64,000 nt of DNA from Falsiroseomonas bella (GTDB lineage Bacteria; Pseudomonadota; Alphaproteobacteria; Acetobacterales; Acetobacteraceae): NCBI RefSeq assembly GCF_003173615.1, contig NZ_QGNA01000003.1, forward strand, positions 434,001-498,000. The letters run 5' to 3'. The notes beneath the pieces are model-generated. The model ran no database searches and was not told where the DNA came from. It was given only the letters and a program-made list of their open reading frames with translations. Made by a program: the position numbers and the translations under genes. Of the stretch, positions 1 through 9,807 are shown piece after piece (position 1 is the stretch's first letter; every line of letters starts with the position of its first letter).

Positions 1-577
1 TCAGGAACCAGTCGCGCGGATCCTCGGATGGCGATCCGCTGATCAGCGCCACCTTGGTGTCGCTGTCGAGGAACATCTCCTTGAACCAGTTCGCCTCCAT
101 CAGATGCTCGATGGTCTGCTCCACGCCGACGAGCTGCGGGTTCCAGCCGGCCTGGCCGACCGCGCGGCGGGCGTTGACGAAGGTCATCAGCCGCGTGTCG
201 GGGCGCAGGAAATGCGTGTGCACGTCGAACACGAACTGGTCGCGCAGCGCGGCCGCGCGCGCATCGGCTGCGCCCGGCGTCTGCGCTTCCGCCCGGCTGA
301 CGCCGTAGAGCTCGCCATACTCCTCGTTCATCGCGAGGAAGGCGGCCGCCATGCCAGCGGCGGTCTGCAGGAAGCGGCGGCGCGACAGGCCATGCTTCGG
401 ACCGTATTCGTCGGCCATCGCCTTGATGCGCGCCTCGACGCGCTTCTGCCGTTCGTTCTGCGGCACGGGCATGAACTCGTCGGAGGCCACCACCTGCGTA
501 GGGATCGGCGAGGGGAACATGACCTCGTTGGCCGGCCGAAGCCGTTCCAGGTCGTCCTCGGTGAGGAAGCCGGACAT
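1..577 (-). CDS. Amidohydrolase-family protein with internal twin-arginine motif (3' end outside window)
   Basis: The frame opens at the ATG at 577 and runs off the left edge without a stop, giving 192 residues. Residues 1-60 form a polar, charged extension. A twin-arginine-like motif SRRRFLQ (residues 65-71) follows, then a short hydrophobic stretch (TAAGMAAAFLAM). After that comes a metal-hydrolase start, VFDVHTHFL, typical of the first beta strand of amidohydrolase-2 (PF04909) TIM barrels. The remaining metal ligands lie outside the window, so the class rests on this one motif. The position of the RR motif is unusual for a Tat signal, which is normally at the extreme N-terminus. Substrate unknown. 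Confidence 0.7.
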   Translation of the reverse strand, partial: MSGFLTEDDLERLRPANEVMFPSPIPTQVVASDEFMPVPQNERQKRVEARIKAMADEYGPKHGLSRRRFLQTAAGMAAAFLAMNEEYGELYGVSRAEAQTPGAADARAAALRDQFVFDVHTHFLRPDTRLMTFVNARRAVGQAGWNPQLVGVEQTIEHLMEANWFKEMFLDSDTKVALISGSPSEDPRDWFL

Positions 578-670
578 GCGAAGCTCCCGGGGCGCGCTGC
601 GCCCGGCGAAGGTGAACCCGGCCCGCGAGCCTGCGGCTACGGGAAGCGCAGTTGCAAGTGCTGGATTGTT

Positions 671-1321
671 TCAGTCGCCGGACAGTCGGTGGCGCCGCCA
701 GATGGCAGCGATGGCCGGCCGGGCAGCGACCGCCTGGGCCAGCGCCTCGATGCGCGGCAAATTCGCCGGCGTCCAGGCACGGCCGCCCATCCAGCGCGAC
801 ATCACCGCGATCGGGATGTCCGCCAGGCTGAAGCGCGCGCCGAGGAGGAAGGGTTCGGACCCCGCGCCGCGCAGCCCGGCATGCGCCTCCACCACGCGCA
901 GCACGTCGCGCGCCTGCGCGACCGCGCGGTCGCGGATGCCGGCCAGGGCCGTGGCGTCGGGCGTATAACGGGCCGGGTAGTCCCAGACGGTGACCAGCGG
1001 ATAGAACTCGCTCGCCATCAGCGCCATCCAGCGCAGCGCGATGGCGCGCGCCGGGTCGCCTGCCGGCGGCAGCAGCGCGGCGTCGGGGTGGAGATCCGCG
1101 ATGGTCAGCAGGATCGCCAGATGCTCGGTGAGCACCGTGCCGTCCGGCAGCAGCAGCGTCGGCAGCCGACCCATCGGGTTGATGGCGCGATACGCGGCGC
1201 GGAGCTGGTGATCGCCTTCCAGCGGAACGCTGCGCAGTTCGACGGCCTGGCCGGCCTCGGCCAGCGCCATCTCGACCATCGCGGAGCCCGAGCCCCGGTC
1301 GCCGTAGAGAATGTAGGTCAT
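671..1321 (-). CDS. Glutathione S-transferase family protein
   Basis: The product has 216 residues, the usual length for a bacterial GST. The N-terminal thioredoxin-like half starts YILYGDRGSGSAMVEMALA and carries the cis-proline region GRLPTLLLPDGTVLTEH, where GSTs contact glutathione. The C-terminal half is all-helical with the usual FLLGARFSLADIPI segment. The ATG at 1321 is 97 bp from the divergent DUF1185 gene. The catalytic residue is not obvious: Ser or Gly residues follow the first strand, as in many bacterial Beta/Nu-like GSTs. The role could be detoxification or glutathione-dependent isomerisation; the substrate cannot be inferred. Confidence 0.85.
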   Translation of the reverse strand: MTYILYGDRGSGSAMVEMALAEAGQAVELRSVPLEGDHQLRAAYRAINPMGRLPTLLLPDGTVLTEHLAILLTIADLHPDAALLPPAGDPARAIALRWMALMASEFYPLVTVWDYPARYTPDATALAGIRDRAVAQARDVLRVVEAHAGLRGAGSEPFLLGARFSLADIPIAVMSRWMGGRAWTPANLPRIEALAQAVAARPAIAAIWRRHRLSGD

Positions 1322-1418
1322 GCGCCGCAGCCTGCCGGGGTCGCCGGAAGCTTACCAGCGCAATCCCTTGATGCCGGGCCTAAAGGCGCGTGATGCTGGG
1401 GCGAGGGAGAACCGCCGC

Positions 1419-1964
1419 ATGCACATCCGCAAGATCGTCACATGGCGCGAGGAGATTTTCGAGGAGCTCGGCACCATGCCCGAACGCCCCGTTGTGAAGG
1501 CCGTCGGCCTCGCCGTGATCCGCAACCCCTTCGCGGGGCAACCCGCCGTGCAGGACCTGTCGGCGCTGTTCGAGGCCGGGGCGGAGCTTGGCGCGCGGCT
1601 CATGCCGGGGCTCGTGGCGCTGCTCGGCGGGCCGGCCGTGTCCTACGGCAAGGCGGCGCTGGTGGGCGTGGCCGGCGAGGTGGAGCATGGCGGCGCCTGC
1701 GTGCATCCGCACCTCGGCAAGCCGATGCGCGCCGCGGTCGGCGGCGGCGCAGCGCTGATCGGCAGCGTCGTGAAGGTCGGACACGCCGGCGCGACGCTCG
1801 ACATCCCGCTCGGCCACAAGGACGACCCCTGGAGCTTCGCGCATTTCGACGCGGTGACGGTGACCCTCGCCGACGCGCCGCGCCCGGACGAGATCCTGGT
1901 CGCGATGGCGGTCGCGGATGGCGGCAGGCTGCGCAACCGCTGCGGCGACGCGCCCGCGCGCTGA
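1419..1964 (+). CDS. DUF1185 'amino acid synthesis' family protein
   Basis: The start ATG at 1419 is preceded by a GAGGGAGA ribosome-binding site; longer in-frame starts to 1320 overlap the divergent GST gene and lack such a site. The 181-residue product begins MHIRKIVTWREEIFEELG and contains VIRNPFAGQPAVQDLS and GKAALVGVAGEVEHGGACVHP, which match the DUF1185 / amino acid synthesis protein family (PF06684). The biochemical function of this family is not firmly established. Members often sit near amidohydrolases and organic-acid transport genes, as here. It is convergent with the DUF808 gene, with a one-base gap between the stops. Confidence 0.75.
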   Translation: MHIRKIVTWREEIFEELGTMPERPVVKAVGLAVIRNPFAGQPAVQDLSALFEAGAELGARLMPGLVALLGGPAVSYGKAALVGVAGEVEHGGACVHPHLGKPMRAAVGGGAALIGSVVKVGHAGATLDIPLGHKDDPWSFAHFDAVTVTLADAPRPDEILVAMAVADGGRLRNRCGDAPAR

Positions 1965-1965
1965 G

Positions 1966-2925
<960 letters not shown>

Positions 2926-2934
2926 GCGCCGCGC

Positions 2935-4482
2935 CTAGCCCGTGATGCCGATCTGCCAGGGCGCGAATTCGTGCCGCCCGACGCCGAGCTCCTCGCTCTT
3001 GCTCTTCTCGCCGGAGGCGATGCGGAGCAGCAGGTCGAGGATGCGCTCGCCCATCTCCGGCAGGCTCGCCGTGCCGTCCAGGATCTCACCGCAATTGATG
3101 TCCATGTCGTCCTCGAGGCGACGGTACATCGGCGTGTTGGTGGCGAGCTTCACGCTCGGCACCGGCTTCGCGCCATACATGGAGCCGCGACCGGTGGTGA
3201 AGGCGATGATGTTGGCGCCGCCTGCGATCTGGCCGGTGGCGGAGACGGGATCGAATCCCGGCGTGTCCATGAAGACGAATCCCTTGGCGGTGACCGGTTC
3301 GGCATAGTGATAGACGCCCATCAGCGGACCGGTTCCGCCCTTCATCATGGCGCCGAGCGACTTCTCGAAGATGTTGGCGAGGCCGCCGGCCTGATTACCG
3401 GGGCTGACCACGCCGTTGATCTGCGTGTCGCGCCCCGCCGCGTACACGTCCTTCCACCAGCGGATCCGTTCGAGCAGCTTCTGGCCGATCTCCTGGCTGG
3501 CGGCGCGGCGCGTGAGCGTGTGCTCCACGCCGTAGATCTCCGGCGTCTCCGAGAGGATGCCGGTGCCGCCGTGCCGCGCCAGCAGGTCAACGGCCGCGCC
3601 GAGCGCCGGGTTGGCGGTGATGGAGGAAAAGCCGTCGGAGCCGCCGCATTGCAGGCCGATGCAGAGATGCGCGGCGCTGACCGTGCTGCGCGTTGCGCGG
3701 TTCGCCTCGGGCAGCATCTCCTTCACGGCGGCGATGCCGGCCTCGATGCTCTTCTTCGTGCCGCCCACTTCCTGCATGACCATGGTGCGCAGCATCGGGC
3801 CGGGGGTGAGGCCCTGGCTCTCCAGCATGGACTTGATCTGGTTGCGCTCGCAGCCGAGGCCGATCACCAGCACGCCCGCGACATTGGCGTGCTTCATGTA
3901 GCCGCCGAGGGTACGGCGCAGCAGGTCCATCGGCTCGCCCGACAATTCCATGCCGCAGCCGGTGGAGTGGGTGAAGGCGGCGACGCCGTCCACATTCGGG
4001 TAGTCCGCCAGGCGTTCCTCCGTGAACCAGTCGGCGACGGCCTGGCTGACGGTGGCGGAGCAGTTCACGCTGGAGACGACCGCGATGTAGTTGCGCGTGC
4101 CGACGCGGCCATCGGCGCGGACGATGCCGCGGAACGTCTTGCGCTCGGCTTCGGGGACGGGCGCGACGGGGCGGAAATCGCGGCCGATCGCGGGGTCGCG
4201 GTCGAATTCGCGGAACTCGATGTTGTGGCCGTGCAGCATGGTGCCGGGCGGCGTGTCCTCAGAGGCGAAGCCGATCGTCACCTGGTATTTCAGCACCGGA
4301 TCGCCCTTGCGCAGGTGCTGGGTGGCGATCTTGTAGCCGGCCGGGGCCTTCTCCCGCGCTACCATGTTCTCGCCGGGGATGGGCGTGCCGGGCTCGATGT
4401 CCACGCGGGCGACGACGACGTTGTCATCCGGGTGGAGGCGGATGACGGGCCCTTCCATCCGCTTGGCGTGCAGGTCGATCAT
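2935..4482 (-). CDS. UxaA-family (altronate/galactarate-type) dehydratase
   Basis: The ATG at 4482 gives a 515-residue protein beginning MIDLHAKRMEG. A start further upstream would run through a basic, Arg-rich stretch and into the neighbouring enolase-family gene. Residues 1-90 form a SAF domain and the rest a UxaA (altronate dehydratase) domain with conserved blocks NYIAVVSSVNCSATVSQAV, AFTHSTGCGMEL, VIGLGCERNQ and LCIGLQCGGSDGFSS. The family dehydrates altronate or galactarate to a 2-keto-3-deoxy acid with an iron cofactor. Its partners (enolase-superfamily protein, isomerase-like protein, Gfo/Idh oxidoreductase) support an aldonate or hexuronate route. Exact substrate unknown. Confidence 0.85.
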   Translation of the reverse strand: MIDLHAKRMEGPVIRLHPDDNVVVARVDIEPGTPIPGENMVAREKAPAGYKIATQHLRKGDPVLKYQVTIGFASEDTPPGTMLHGHNIEFREFDRDPAIGRDFRPVAPVPEAERKTFRGIVRADGRVGTRNYIAVVSSVNCSATVSQAVADWFTEERLADYPNVDGVAAFTHSTGCGMELSGEPMDLLRRTLGGYMKHANVAGVLVIGLGCERNQIKSMLESQGLTPGPMLRTMVMQEVGGTKKSIEAGIAAVKEMLPEANRATRSTVSAAHLCIGLQCGGSDGFSSITANPALGAAVDLLARHGGTGILSETPEIYGVEHTLTRRAASQEIGQKLLERIRWWKDVYAAGRDTQINGVVSPGNQAGGLANIFEKSLGAMMKGGTGPLMGVYHYAEPVTAKGFVFMDTPGFDPVSATGQIAGGANIIAFTTGRGSMYGAKPVPSVKLATNTPMYRRLEDDMDINCGEILDGTASLPEMGERILDLLLRIASGEKSKSEELGVGRHEFAPWQIGITG

Positions 4483-4555
4483 GGCGAGGCTCCTCGGCTC
4501 CTTGCGGCGCACTCTGCCCGGCCGGCTGCGGGGAGGCCAGACCGGTTGGCGGCCC

Positions 4556-5983
4556 TCAGGGCCAGGCGGCCTTCGGCATCGGCTCCATTGCCGCGAAGTC
4601 CGGCTCGGTGCTTGCGCCAAGGCCCGGCACGTCGAGCGAGCCGAGGTCGAGCACGCCGTCGCGGATGGCCAAGCGCGGGCCGCGCGCGGTGTCGGCGTAG
4701 AGATCGGGATGCGCCTCCATGAAGCGCACCGCCTCGGCCTTCGGGCGGCCGGCGAAGCCGTCCACGAAGTGGTGGCCGTTGCGTTCGACATGCGGCAGGC
4801 CCATGAAGGACACCAGCGCCAGATCCTGCTGCACGCAAATTCCGGCGAGCGTCGTCAGGTCCTCGGCCGACATGAAGTAGCGGTCGCGCCCTTCCGCCGC
4901 GTTCCAGGCGCGGCAGCGCGCGAGGTTGACCAGCGACCGCCAGACGCCCTTGCAGGCCTTGGAGGAGACGCCGGCATAGCCCAGCGCCTTCCCGGTGACG
5001 AAGGCGTCCAGCGGGCCATCGCTCTCGTCGATGATGACCGGCCGCGCGGCGGCGAGCGTGCCCATGCCCGTGTCCAGCGCGCGGGCGCGCTTCACCGGCT
5101 GCTCGATGAACAGGATGGAGTTGCGCAGCTTCGCAAGCCGCGGCTCCGCCTCCATGGCGCGCCAGAGCGCGAGCGCGCCCTCGGCATCCTCGTACTGCTC
5201 GTTGCCGTCGAGGCTGGCGTGGTAGCCGCCGTGCAGCCGGTCGAGCACGGAGGCGATGCGCGACAGGCGCTCCACATCGGCCTGCACGTTGCCGCCGACC
5301 TTCAGCTTCCAGTAGCGGTGGCGATAGGTCGCGGCCACGTCTTCAAGCGTCTCCGGCAGCCCGTCATCCACGCGCTCCGCCTGGTCGGACGCGGTGATGG
5401 GGTCCACGAGGCCGACGGTGTGCCGCGCGTGGATACGCCGCAGCGGATCGAGCGCGGCAAGCAACGCGGAAAAGTCGAAGCCGGCGAGGTCGGGCACGAC
5501 GGCGTGCGGCAGCATGCCGCCGATGTTGGCGCGCATGCCACGCCAGAAGGAGAAACCCTTCGCCTTCAGCAGCGCGTCCAGCATCGCGCGGTCCAGCAGC
5601 GCACGGCCATAGCTGGCCACCAGCGGGTTGAGCTTCTCCGCGCCGGCGGCGGCGGTGACCTGCGCATAGGTGTCGGCGAAATGGCCGAAGGCGGTGTTGG
5701 CGCCGGCGGCGCGTGTCGCCTCCGTCGCGATCTCAAGCGCGCGGCGAAGCTGCTGCTCGTTCTGGGCGTCGGAGAGCGCGGGGTCCTTGTCGAACCATTT
5801 CGCTGCGAGGGTTTCGGCCGCGACGCCCCAGTGCTCGCTGCCATCCTCCAGCCGGATGCGCGCGCGCACAACCGCCTGGCGGCCATGCGTGACCGTGATC
5901 ACGCCGAAGCGAAAGGGCATGCGCAGCTTAAACGGCCATTCCAGGCGCTGCGTCTCGATGAGGGAAAAGCGCGGCGCGTGCAT
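4556..5983 (-). CDS. Enolase-superfamily (mandelate racemase/muconate lactonizing type) protein
   Basis: The product has 475 residues with the enolase-superfamily barrel. A KxK pair (residues 226-228, WKLKVGG) gives the usual proton-transfer lysine. Likely Mg ligands are D259 (SLDGNEQ), E294 (FIEQPVKRA) and D319/E320 (VIIDESDG), and SSKACKG (about 341-346) gives another lysine-rich strand. The family abstracts the alpha proton of a carboxylate and either racemises or dehydrates it; in a sugar-acid operon a dehydratase is likely. At 475 residues it is longer than the usual 370-400, with an extended N-terminal part. Its ATG overlaps the stop of the upstream gene by one base (TGATG), so translation is probably coupled. 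Confidence 0.85.
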   Translation of the reverse strand: MHAPRFSLIETQRLEWPFKLRMPFRFGVITVTHGRQAVVRARIRLEDGSEHWGVAAETLAAKWFDKDPALSDAQNEQQLRRALEIATEATRAAGANTAFGHFADTYAQVTAAAGAEKLNPLVASYGRALLDRAMLDALLKAKGFSFWRGMRANIGGMLPHAVVPDLAGFDFSALLAALDPLRRIHARHTVGLVDPITASDQAERVDDGLPETLEDVAATYRHRYWKLKVGGNVQADVERLSRIASVLDRLHGGYHASLDGNEQYEDAEGALALWRAMEAEPRLAKLRNSILFIEQPVKRARALDTGMGTLAAARPVIIDESDGPLDAFVTGKALGYAGVSSKACKGVWRSLVNLARCRAWNAAEGRDRYFMSAEDLTTLAGICVQQDLALVSFMGLPHVERNGHHFVDGFAGRPKAEAVRFMEAHPDLYADTARGPRLAIRDGVLDLGSLDVPGLGASTEPDFAAMEPMPKAAWP

Positions 5984-6804
5984 CAGGCTGGCTCCATCAG
6001 GCCGGAGAGGTAGCCGATCGCGCGCGCGGCGCAGGTCGGGCCATCCGGGTGGTAGTCGAAGGGCTCGACGGCGCAGAAGCCGCGATAGCCCGTCTCGCGC
6101 AGGGCGCGCAGCACCGGGCCGAAGCGGTCATTCCCCTGCCCCGGACCGCGGCGGTTGCGGTCGTTCAGATGCACATGCGCGATCCAGCCGGTCGGCACGT
6201 ATCGGCGCAGCAGCGCCTCCACCGGCTCGGCCTCGCCATTGCCGGCGGCGCTGACGTCCAGCATCGTCTTCAGGCCGGGCGCGTTGATGCGCTCGACGAT
6301 CGCGATCGCCTCCGCCACCGTGCGCGCCCAATTGGTCTGGCGCGCATCCAGCGGCTCCAGGCAATAGGTCAGGCCGTGCTGCGCGGCCCAGGCACCGGCC
6401 TTGGCCATCGCCTCCTCCGCGCGCGCTGCGTCGCCCTCCGCCTCCACCTGGCGCTGCTTCGGGGAGCCATGCACCAGCAGCGTCGCGCCGAGATCGGCGG
6501 CGAGGCCGATCAGCCGCTGCATCACGTCCAGCGTGCGGGCGCGCAGCGCGGGATCGGCGCCGGTGATGGAAAGCCCTGCCGGCGCCACGAGCAGCCAGTG
6601 CAGCGAGGTGATCGGCGCGCCCTCCGCTTCCGCGATGCGGCGCAGCTCGACGCGGCGCGAGGCGGGCAGCAGATGCGGCGCCTCTGCGTCGAGCGTGAAG
6701 GGCGCGACTTCCAGCCCCGCATAGCCAAGGCCGGCGGCGAGGCGCGCCTGATCGACGAAGGGCAGCCCCGCGACGACCTCGTTGCACAGCGCGATGCGCA
6801 TCAC
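5983..6804 (-). CDS. Xylose-isomerase-like TIM-barrel (sugar phosphate isomerase/epimerase)
   Basis: The product has 273 residues with an AP_endonuc_2 / xylose-isomerase-like barrel (PF01261). Conserved pieces include GLGYAGLEVAPF, TLLVHGSPKQR, CLEPLDARQTNW (metal-ligand glutamate), TMLDVSAAG, HVHLNDRNR (metal His/Asp) and GFCAVEPFDY (terminal metal Glu). These divalent-metal sites suggest an isomerase or 3-epimerase acting on a free or phosphorylated sugar or keto acid. The start at 6804 overlaps the stop of the upstream Gfo/Idh gene as ATGA; a second ATG follows immediately at 6801. It lies between an oxidoreductase and an enolase-family gene in the same operon. Confidence 0.85.
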   Translation of the reverse strand: MMRIALCNEVVAGLPFVDQARLAAGLGYAGLEVAPFTLDAEAPHLLPASRRVELRRIAEAEGAPITSLHWLLVAPAGLSITGADPALRARTLDVMQRLIGLAADLGATLLVHGSPKQRQVEAEGDAARAEEAMAKAGAWAAQHGLTYCLEPLDARQTNWARTVAEAIAIVERINAPGLKTMLDVSAAGNGEAEPVEALLRRYVPTGWIAHVHLNDRNRRGPGQGNDRFGPVLRALRETGYRGFCAVEPFDYHPDGPTCAARAIGYLSGLMEPA

Positions 6805-7811
6805 CCCTCCCCGATCGTGACGACACGGCCTTCCTGCGCCGAACGCCGCGCCGCGTCCAGGATGGCGAGCGGCGCGACGCCGCCCTCCCGCAGGCCGGGT
6901 CCCTGTGGCACGCGGCTTCGCACCGCCTCGAGGAAGGCCGCGAGTTGCGCCGTCACGACGCCGACGGGATCGAGCCCCGGCGCGTCCACCATCTCTCGCG
7001 GCGCATGAGCGGGCAGCCAGGCGCCGCCCGGCGCGGGCTCATGCCGGCCGCGCCGCAGCGCCAGGCGCTCGGCCGCGAAGTCGAGCTCGGCCAGCGCATC
7101 GCGCCCGGCGATGGCGAGCAGCTTGCGCGTCTCCGCGCCGGGTACCACGGCGTCGTCATGCTCGCCGGGCAGGACGCAGCCGGCCTCGATGAAGCCGGTG
7201 GCGCCGGAGGGGAAGAGAAGCTGGATCAGCGCCAGATCCTCCCGCCCGCGCCCGAGCGGATCGGAGAGCGTCGCGAAGACCCGCGCCGGCGCCTCCCCCG
7301 CCATCCAGGGCAGCAGGTCGGCAAAATGTACCGCGTCGTTCAACAGCGCGCCGGAATCGGCGCGTGCGCGCTTCAACCCCGACATGCGCGCGGAGAGGTG
7401 ATGCAGCCGACCGAAGTCGCCCGCGCGGACCATCGCATGCAGGGCCTGCGCCTTGGGGTGGAAGCGGAAATAGAGGCCGACCTGCGCGATGCAGCCGGTC
7501 TCGCGCGCGATCGCCTCGAGCTCCACGCTTTCCGCCGCCGTCACGGTGGCCGGTTTCTCCAGGAAAAGGCCGCAGCCAGCGCGCAGCACCGCTTCCGCGA
7601 TGGCGCGATGCGTCTCGGGCGGCGTGGCGACGATCGCGGCGTCACAAGCGGCGAGCCCGTCCTCCAGCGTGTCCGCGAACCGCAGGCCCGGCAGGGCGGC
7701 GCGTGCCGCCTGCGACGGATCATAGCCGAGCGCCGTCACACCCAGCCGCGCCAGCGCCGCGGCATGGACGCGCCCGAAGGCGCCACATCCGATGAGCAGC
7801 ATGCGCGGCAT
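6801..7811 (-). CDS. Gfo/Idh/MocA-family oxidoreductase
   Basis: With ATG at 7811 the product has 336 residues; 7802 and 7838 are alternative in-frame ATGs. The N-terminal Rossmann fold reads LLIGCGAFGRVHAAALARLG, followed by DAAIVATPPETHRAIA and the family signature GLFLEKPATVTA containing the catalytic EKP lysine. The C-terminal half is the alpha/beta domain that binds the sugar. The family oxidises or reduces sugars or inositols with NAD(P). It is the first gene of the minus-strand sugar-acid operon (7811 to about 1966) and lies 73 bp from a divergent GNAT gene. In the gap, GTCAA-GG-TTGAC (7842-7853) is a short palindrome. Confidence 0.87.
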   Translation of the reverse strand: MPRMLLIGCGAFGRVHAAALARLGVTALGYDPSQAARAALPGLRFADTLEDGLAACDAAIVATPPETHRAIAEAVLRAGCGLFLEKPATVTAAESVELEAIARETGCIAQVGLYFRFHPKAQALHAMVRAGDFGRLHHLSARMSGLKRARADSGALLNDAVHFADLLPWMAGEAPARVFATLSDPLGRGREDLALIQLLFPSGATGFIEAGCVLPGEHDDAVVPGAETRKLLAIAGRDALAELDFAAERLALRRGRHEPAPGGAWLPAHAPREMVDAPGLDPVGVVTAQLAAFLEAVRSRVPQGPGLREGGVAPLAILDAARRSAQEGRVVTIGEG

Positions 7812-7884
7812 CCGCGCAGCCAAATCCGCGCGGACCATGCCGTCAAGGTTGACCCCGCGCCCGGCAGGCGGAAGCCTTGGCGCC

Positions 7885-8706
7885 ATGCCCCCCCGCCCGC
7901 TCACCGAGGACGACCTGCCCCGCGCCGTCGCGCTCTCCGCCACCGCCGGCTGGAACCAGACGGCGGAGGATTGGCGCGTCTTCCTGCGCCAGGGCCAAGT
8001 GCGGACCCTGGATGACGGCCACCCGGACTGCCTGGCCGCCACCGCCGCCGTGCTGCCTTTCGGTCCGGACCTCGCCTGGATCTCCATGGTGCTGGTGCGG
8101 CCGGACCGGCGGCGCGGCGGGCTGGCGACCGCGCTGATGCGCTGGGCGGTGGAGGCGCTCTCCGGCACGCGTTGCATCGCACTGGATGCGACACCGGAGG
8201 GGCGAGAGGTCTATCGCCGCCTCGGCTTCGAGGACCGCTTCGGCTTCGCGCGCTGGCGCCTGGGCGCTGCGCCTTCCGGCGGCGCGGCGCCCGCGCGCGC
8301 GCTGCGCGCGGAGGACTGGGACGGCATCCTCGACCGCGATGCGGCGGCCTTCGGCGTGCCGCGCGAGAGCCTGCTGCGCGGCTTCGCCGCACGGCTGCCT
8401 CAGGCCGCCTGGATCACGCAGGACGGTGCGGATTTCGCGCTCGGCCGCGACGGGTTCCGGCTGCCGCAGATCGGCCCGGTGGTCGCGCGCTCTCCCGCCG
8501 CGGCAGTCGGTCTGGTCGCGGCGGCGCGCGGTGCCATCGGCGGGCCGGCGCTGCTCGACCTCGCCGACGACCAGGCGGAGCTTGCCCTCGCCATCGAGGC
8601 CGCCGGCGCGCAACGGCTCAGGCGCTTCACGCGCATGACACTCGGCACGCCGCTGCCCGGCGCGCCCGGGCTGCTCGTCGCCATGGCCGGGCCCGAGTTC
8701 GGTTGA
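7885..8706 (+). CDS. GNAT-family N-acetyltransferase
   Basis: The product has 273 residues from ATG 7885. The N-terminal half is a GNAT acetyltransferase domain with the acetyl-CoA-binding motif A VLVRPDRRRGGLATALM (R/QxxGxG/A type) and a B-motif-like segment GFEDRFGFARW. The C-terminal half resembles a second, degenerate GNAT-like domain (ALRAEDWDGILDRDAAAFGVPR), as in the two-domain family whose C-terminal part is DUF4938/GNAT-like. The acetyl acceptor cannot be predicted. It is divergent from the sugar-acid operon and lies upstream of tctC in the same direction, but the 71-bp gap contains its own palindrome, so it may be a separate unit. Confidence 0.8.
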   Translation: MPPRPLTEDDLPRAVALSATAGWNQTAEDWRVFLRQGQVRTLDDGHPDCLAATAAVLPFGPDLAWISMVLVRPDRRRGGLATALMRWAVEALSGTRCIALDATPEGREVYRRLGFEDRFGFARWRLGAAPSGGAAPARALRAEDWDGILDRDAAAFGVPRESLLRGFAARLPQAAWITQDGADFALGRDGFRLPQIGPVVARSPAAAVGLVAAARGAIGGPALLDLADDQAELALAIEAAGAQRLRRFTRMTLGTPLPGAPGLLVAMAGPEFG

Positions 8707-8734
8707 CGCTGCGGCGCCATCGCCGCACCATCCC

Positions 8735-8752
8735 GGTAACTGCCGGGTTACC
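8735..8752. promoter_or_regulatory. Palindrome GGTAAC-N6-GTTACC upstream of tctCBA (possible operator)
   Basis: Perfect 6-bp arms, GGTAAC TGCCGG GTTACC, lie 25 bp before the tctC start. The size and symmetry fit a dimeric repressor or activator site. A weak stem-loop is the alternative, but the arms are not GC-rich like the terminator hairpins in this window. The cognate regulator is not identified. Confidence 0.35.
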
Positions 8753-8777
8753 GCACCACGGGAGAGGACGGACCAGA

Positions 8778-9788
8778 ATGACCATCGCACGCAGGACCTT
8801 GCTCGCCGCCGGCGCGGCAAGCCTCGCCATGCCCGGCATCGCACGCGCGCAGGGCGCGTGGCGGCCCGAACGACCGGTCACGATCATCGTGCCCTGGGCG
8901 GCCGGCGGCTCCACTGACCAGATGGTGCGCCTCGTCGCGCCGGAGCTCGAGGCCGCGCTCGGCCAGCGCTTCGTGGTGGTGAACCAGCCCGGCGCCTCGG
9001 GCTCCATCGGCACGCGCAACGCCCTCGCGGCGGAGAAGGACGGCTACACCTGGGCCGCCGGCGCGGCGGTGGATGTGGGCTGCTACAAGGTGCTCGGACT
9101 GCTCGACACGATGCTGGCGGACTGGAACCTGTTCTTCGCGGTGGCGAATGTGAACATCCTCGTCGCCAATCCGCAGGCCGGCATCCGCGACTTCGGTGCC
9201 GCCATGGAGGCCTTCCGCAGCCGCGGCGCCAGCCTCGCGGTTGCGACGGCGGGCGTGAGCTCGGCCGGGCACAACATGATGTCCGCGGTCAAGGCCGCGA
9301 CCAACATCAACTACCGCCACGCCACCTATGACGGCGGCAACCCGGCGATGATCGCGACCGTCAGCGGCGAGACGCCGATGGGCGCCGTGCTGCTGGTGGA
9401 AGCCGCCGAGATGATCCGCGCGCGCCGCCTGATCCCGCTGGCGGTCCAGGCCGAGCAGCCGGTGACGCTGCAGGGCTTCGGCGAGATCCCCTCCATCACG
9501 CGCTGGCTGCCGAACGTCCCGGCGCCGCTGAACTACTTCGGCATCTGGTGCCCGAAGGGCGTGCCGCAGAACGTGGTGGACACGATGGGCCAGGTCTGGC
9601 GCGACAAGATCGCGAACAGCCAGCGCCTGAAGGACTACGCCGCGCAGCGCGCCGCGGTCTTCGCGCCGCTCTATGGCGAGGAAGCCCACAACCAGGCCTG
9701 GAAGATGGTGCGCCAGACCGCCTGGCTCTACTTCGACGGCGGCACCGCGAAGGTGAGCCCGGACACGCTGGGGATCCAGCGGCTTTGA
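8778..9788 (+). CDS. tctC: TctC/Bug-family periplasmic tricarboxylate-binding protein
   Basis: ATG 8778 follows a GGGAGAGGACGG ribosome-binding site. The product has 336 residues. Residues 1-25 are an export signal starting MTIARRTLLAAG with cleavage after ARAQ. The mature part opens RPVTIIVPWAAGGSTDQMVR, the carboxylate-binding loop of Bug proteins, and continues with FVVVNQPGASGSIGTR. It should bind a carboxylic acid in the periplasm and hand it to TctAB, encoded immediately downstream (19-bp gap). This is the only Bug protein in the window next to both membrane subunits, so it is the best candidate for a true tripartite transporter. Ligand unknown. Confidence 0.9.
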   Translation: MTIARRTLLAAGAASLAMPGIARAQGAWRPERPVTIIVPWAAGGSTDQMVRLVAPELEAALGQRFVVVNQPGASGSIGTRNALAAEKDGYTWAAGAAVDVGCYKVLGLLDTMLADWNLFFAVANVNILVANPQAGIRDFGAAMEAFRSRGASLAVATAGVSSAGHNMMSAVKAATNINYRHATYDGGNPAMIATVSGETPMGAVLLVEAAEMIRARRLIPLAVQAEQPVTLQGFGEIPSITRWLPNVPAPLNYFGIWCPKGVPQNVVDTMGQVWRDKIANSQRLKDYAAQRAAVFAPLYGEEAHNQAWKMVRQTAWLYFDGGTAKVSPDTLGIQRL

Positions 9789-9807
9789 TCCTGGGCGGGG
9801 CGCCCGC

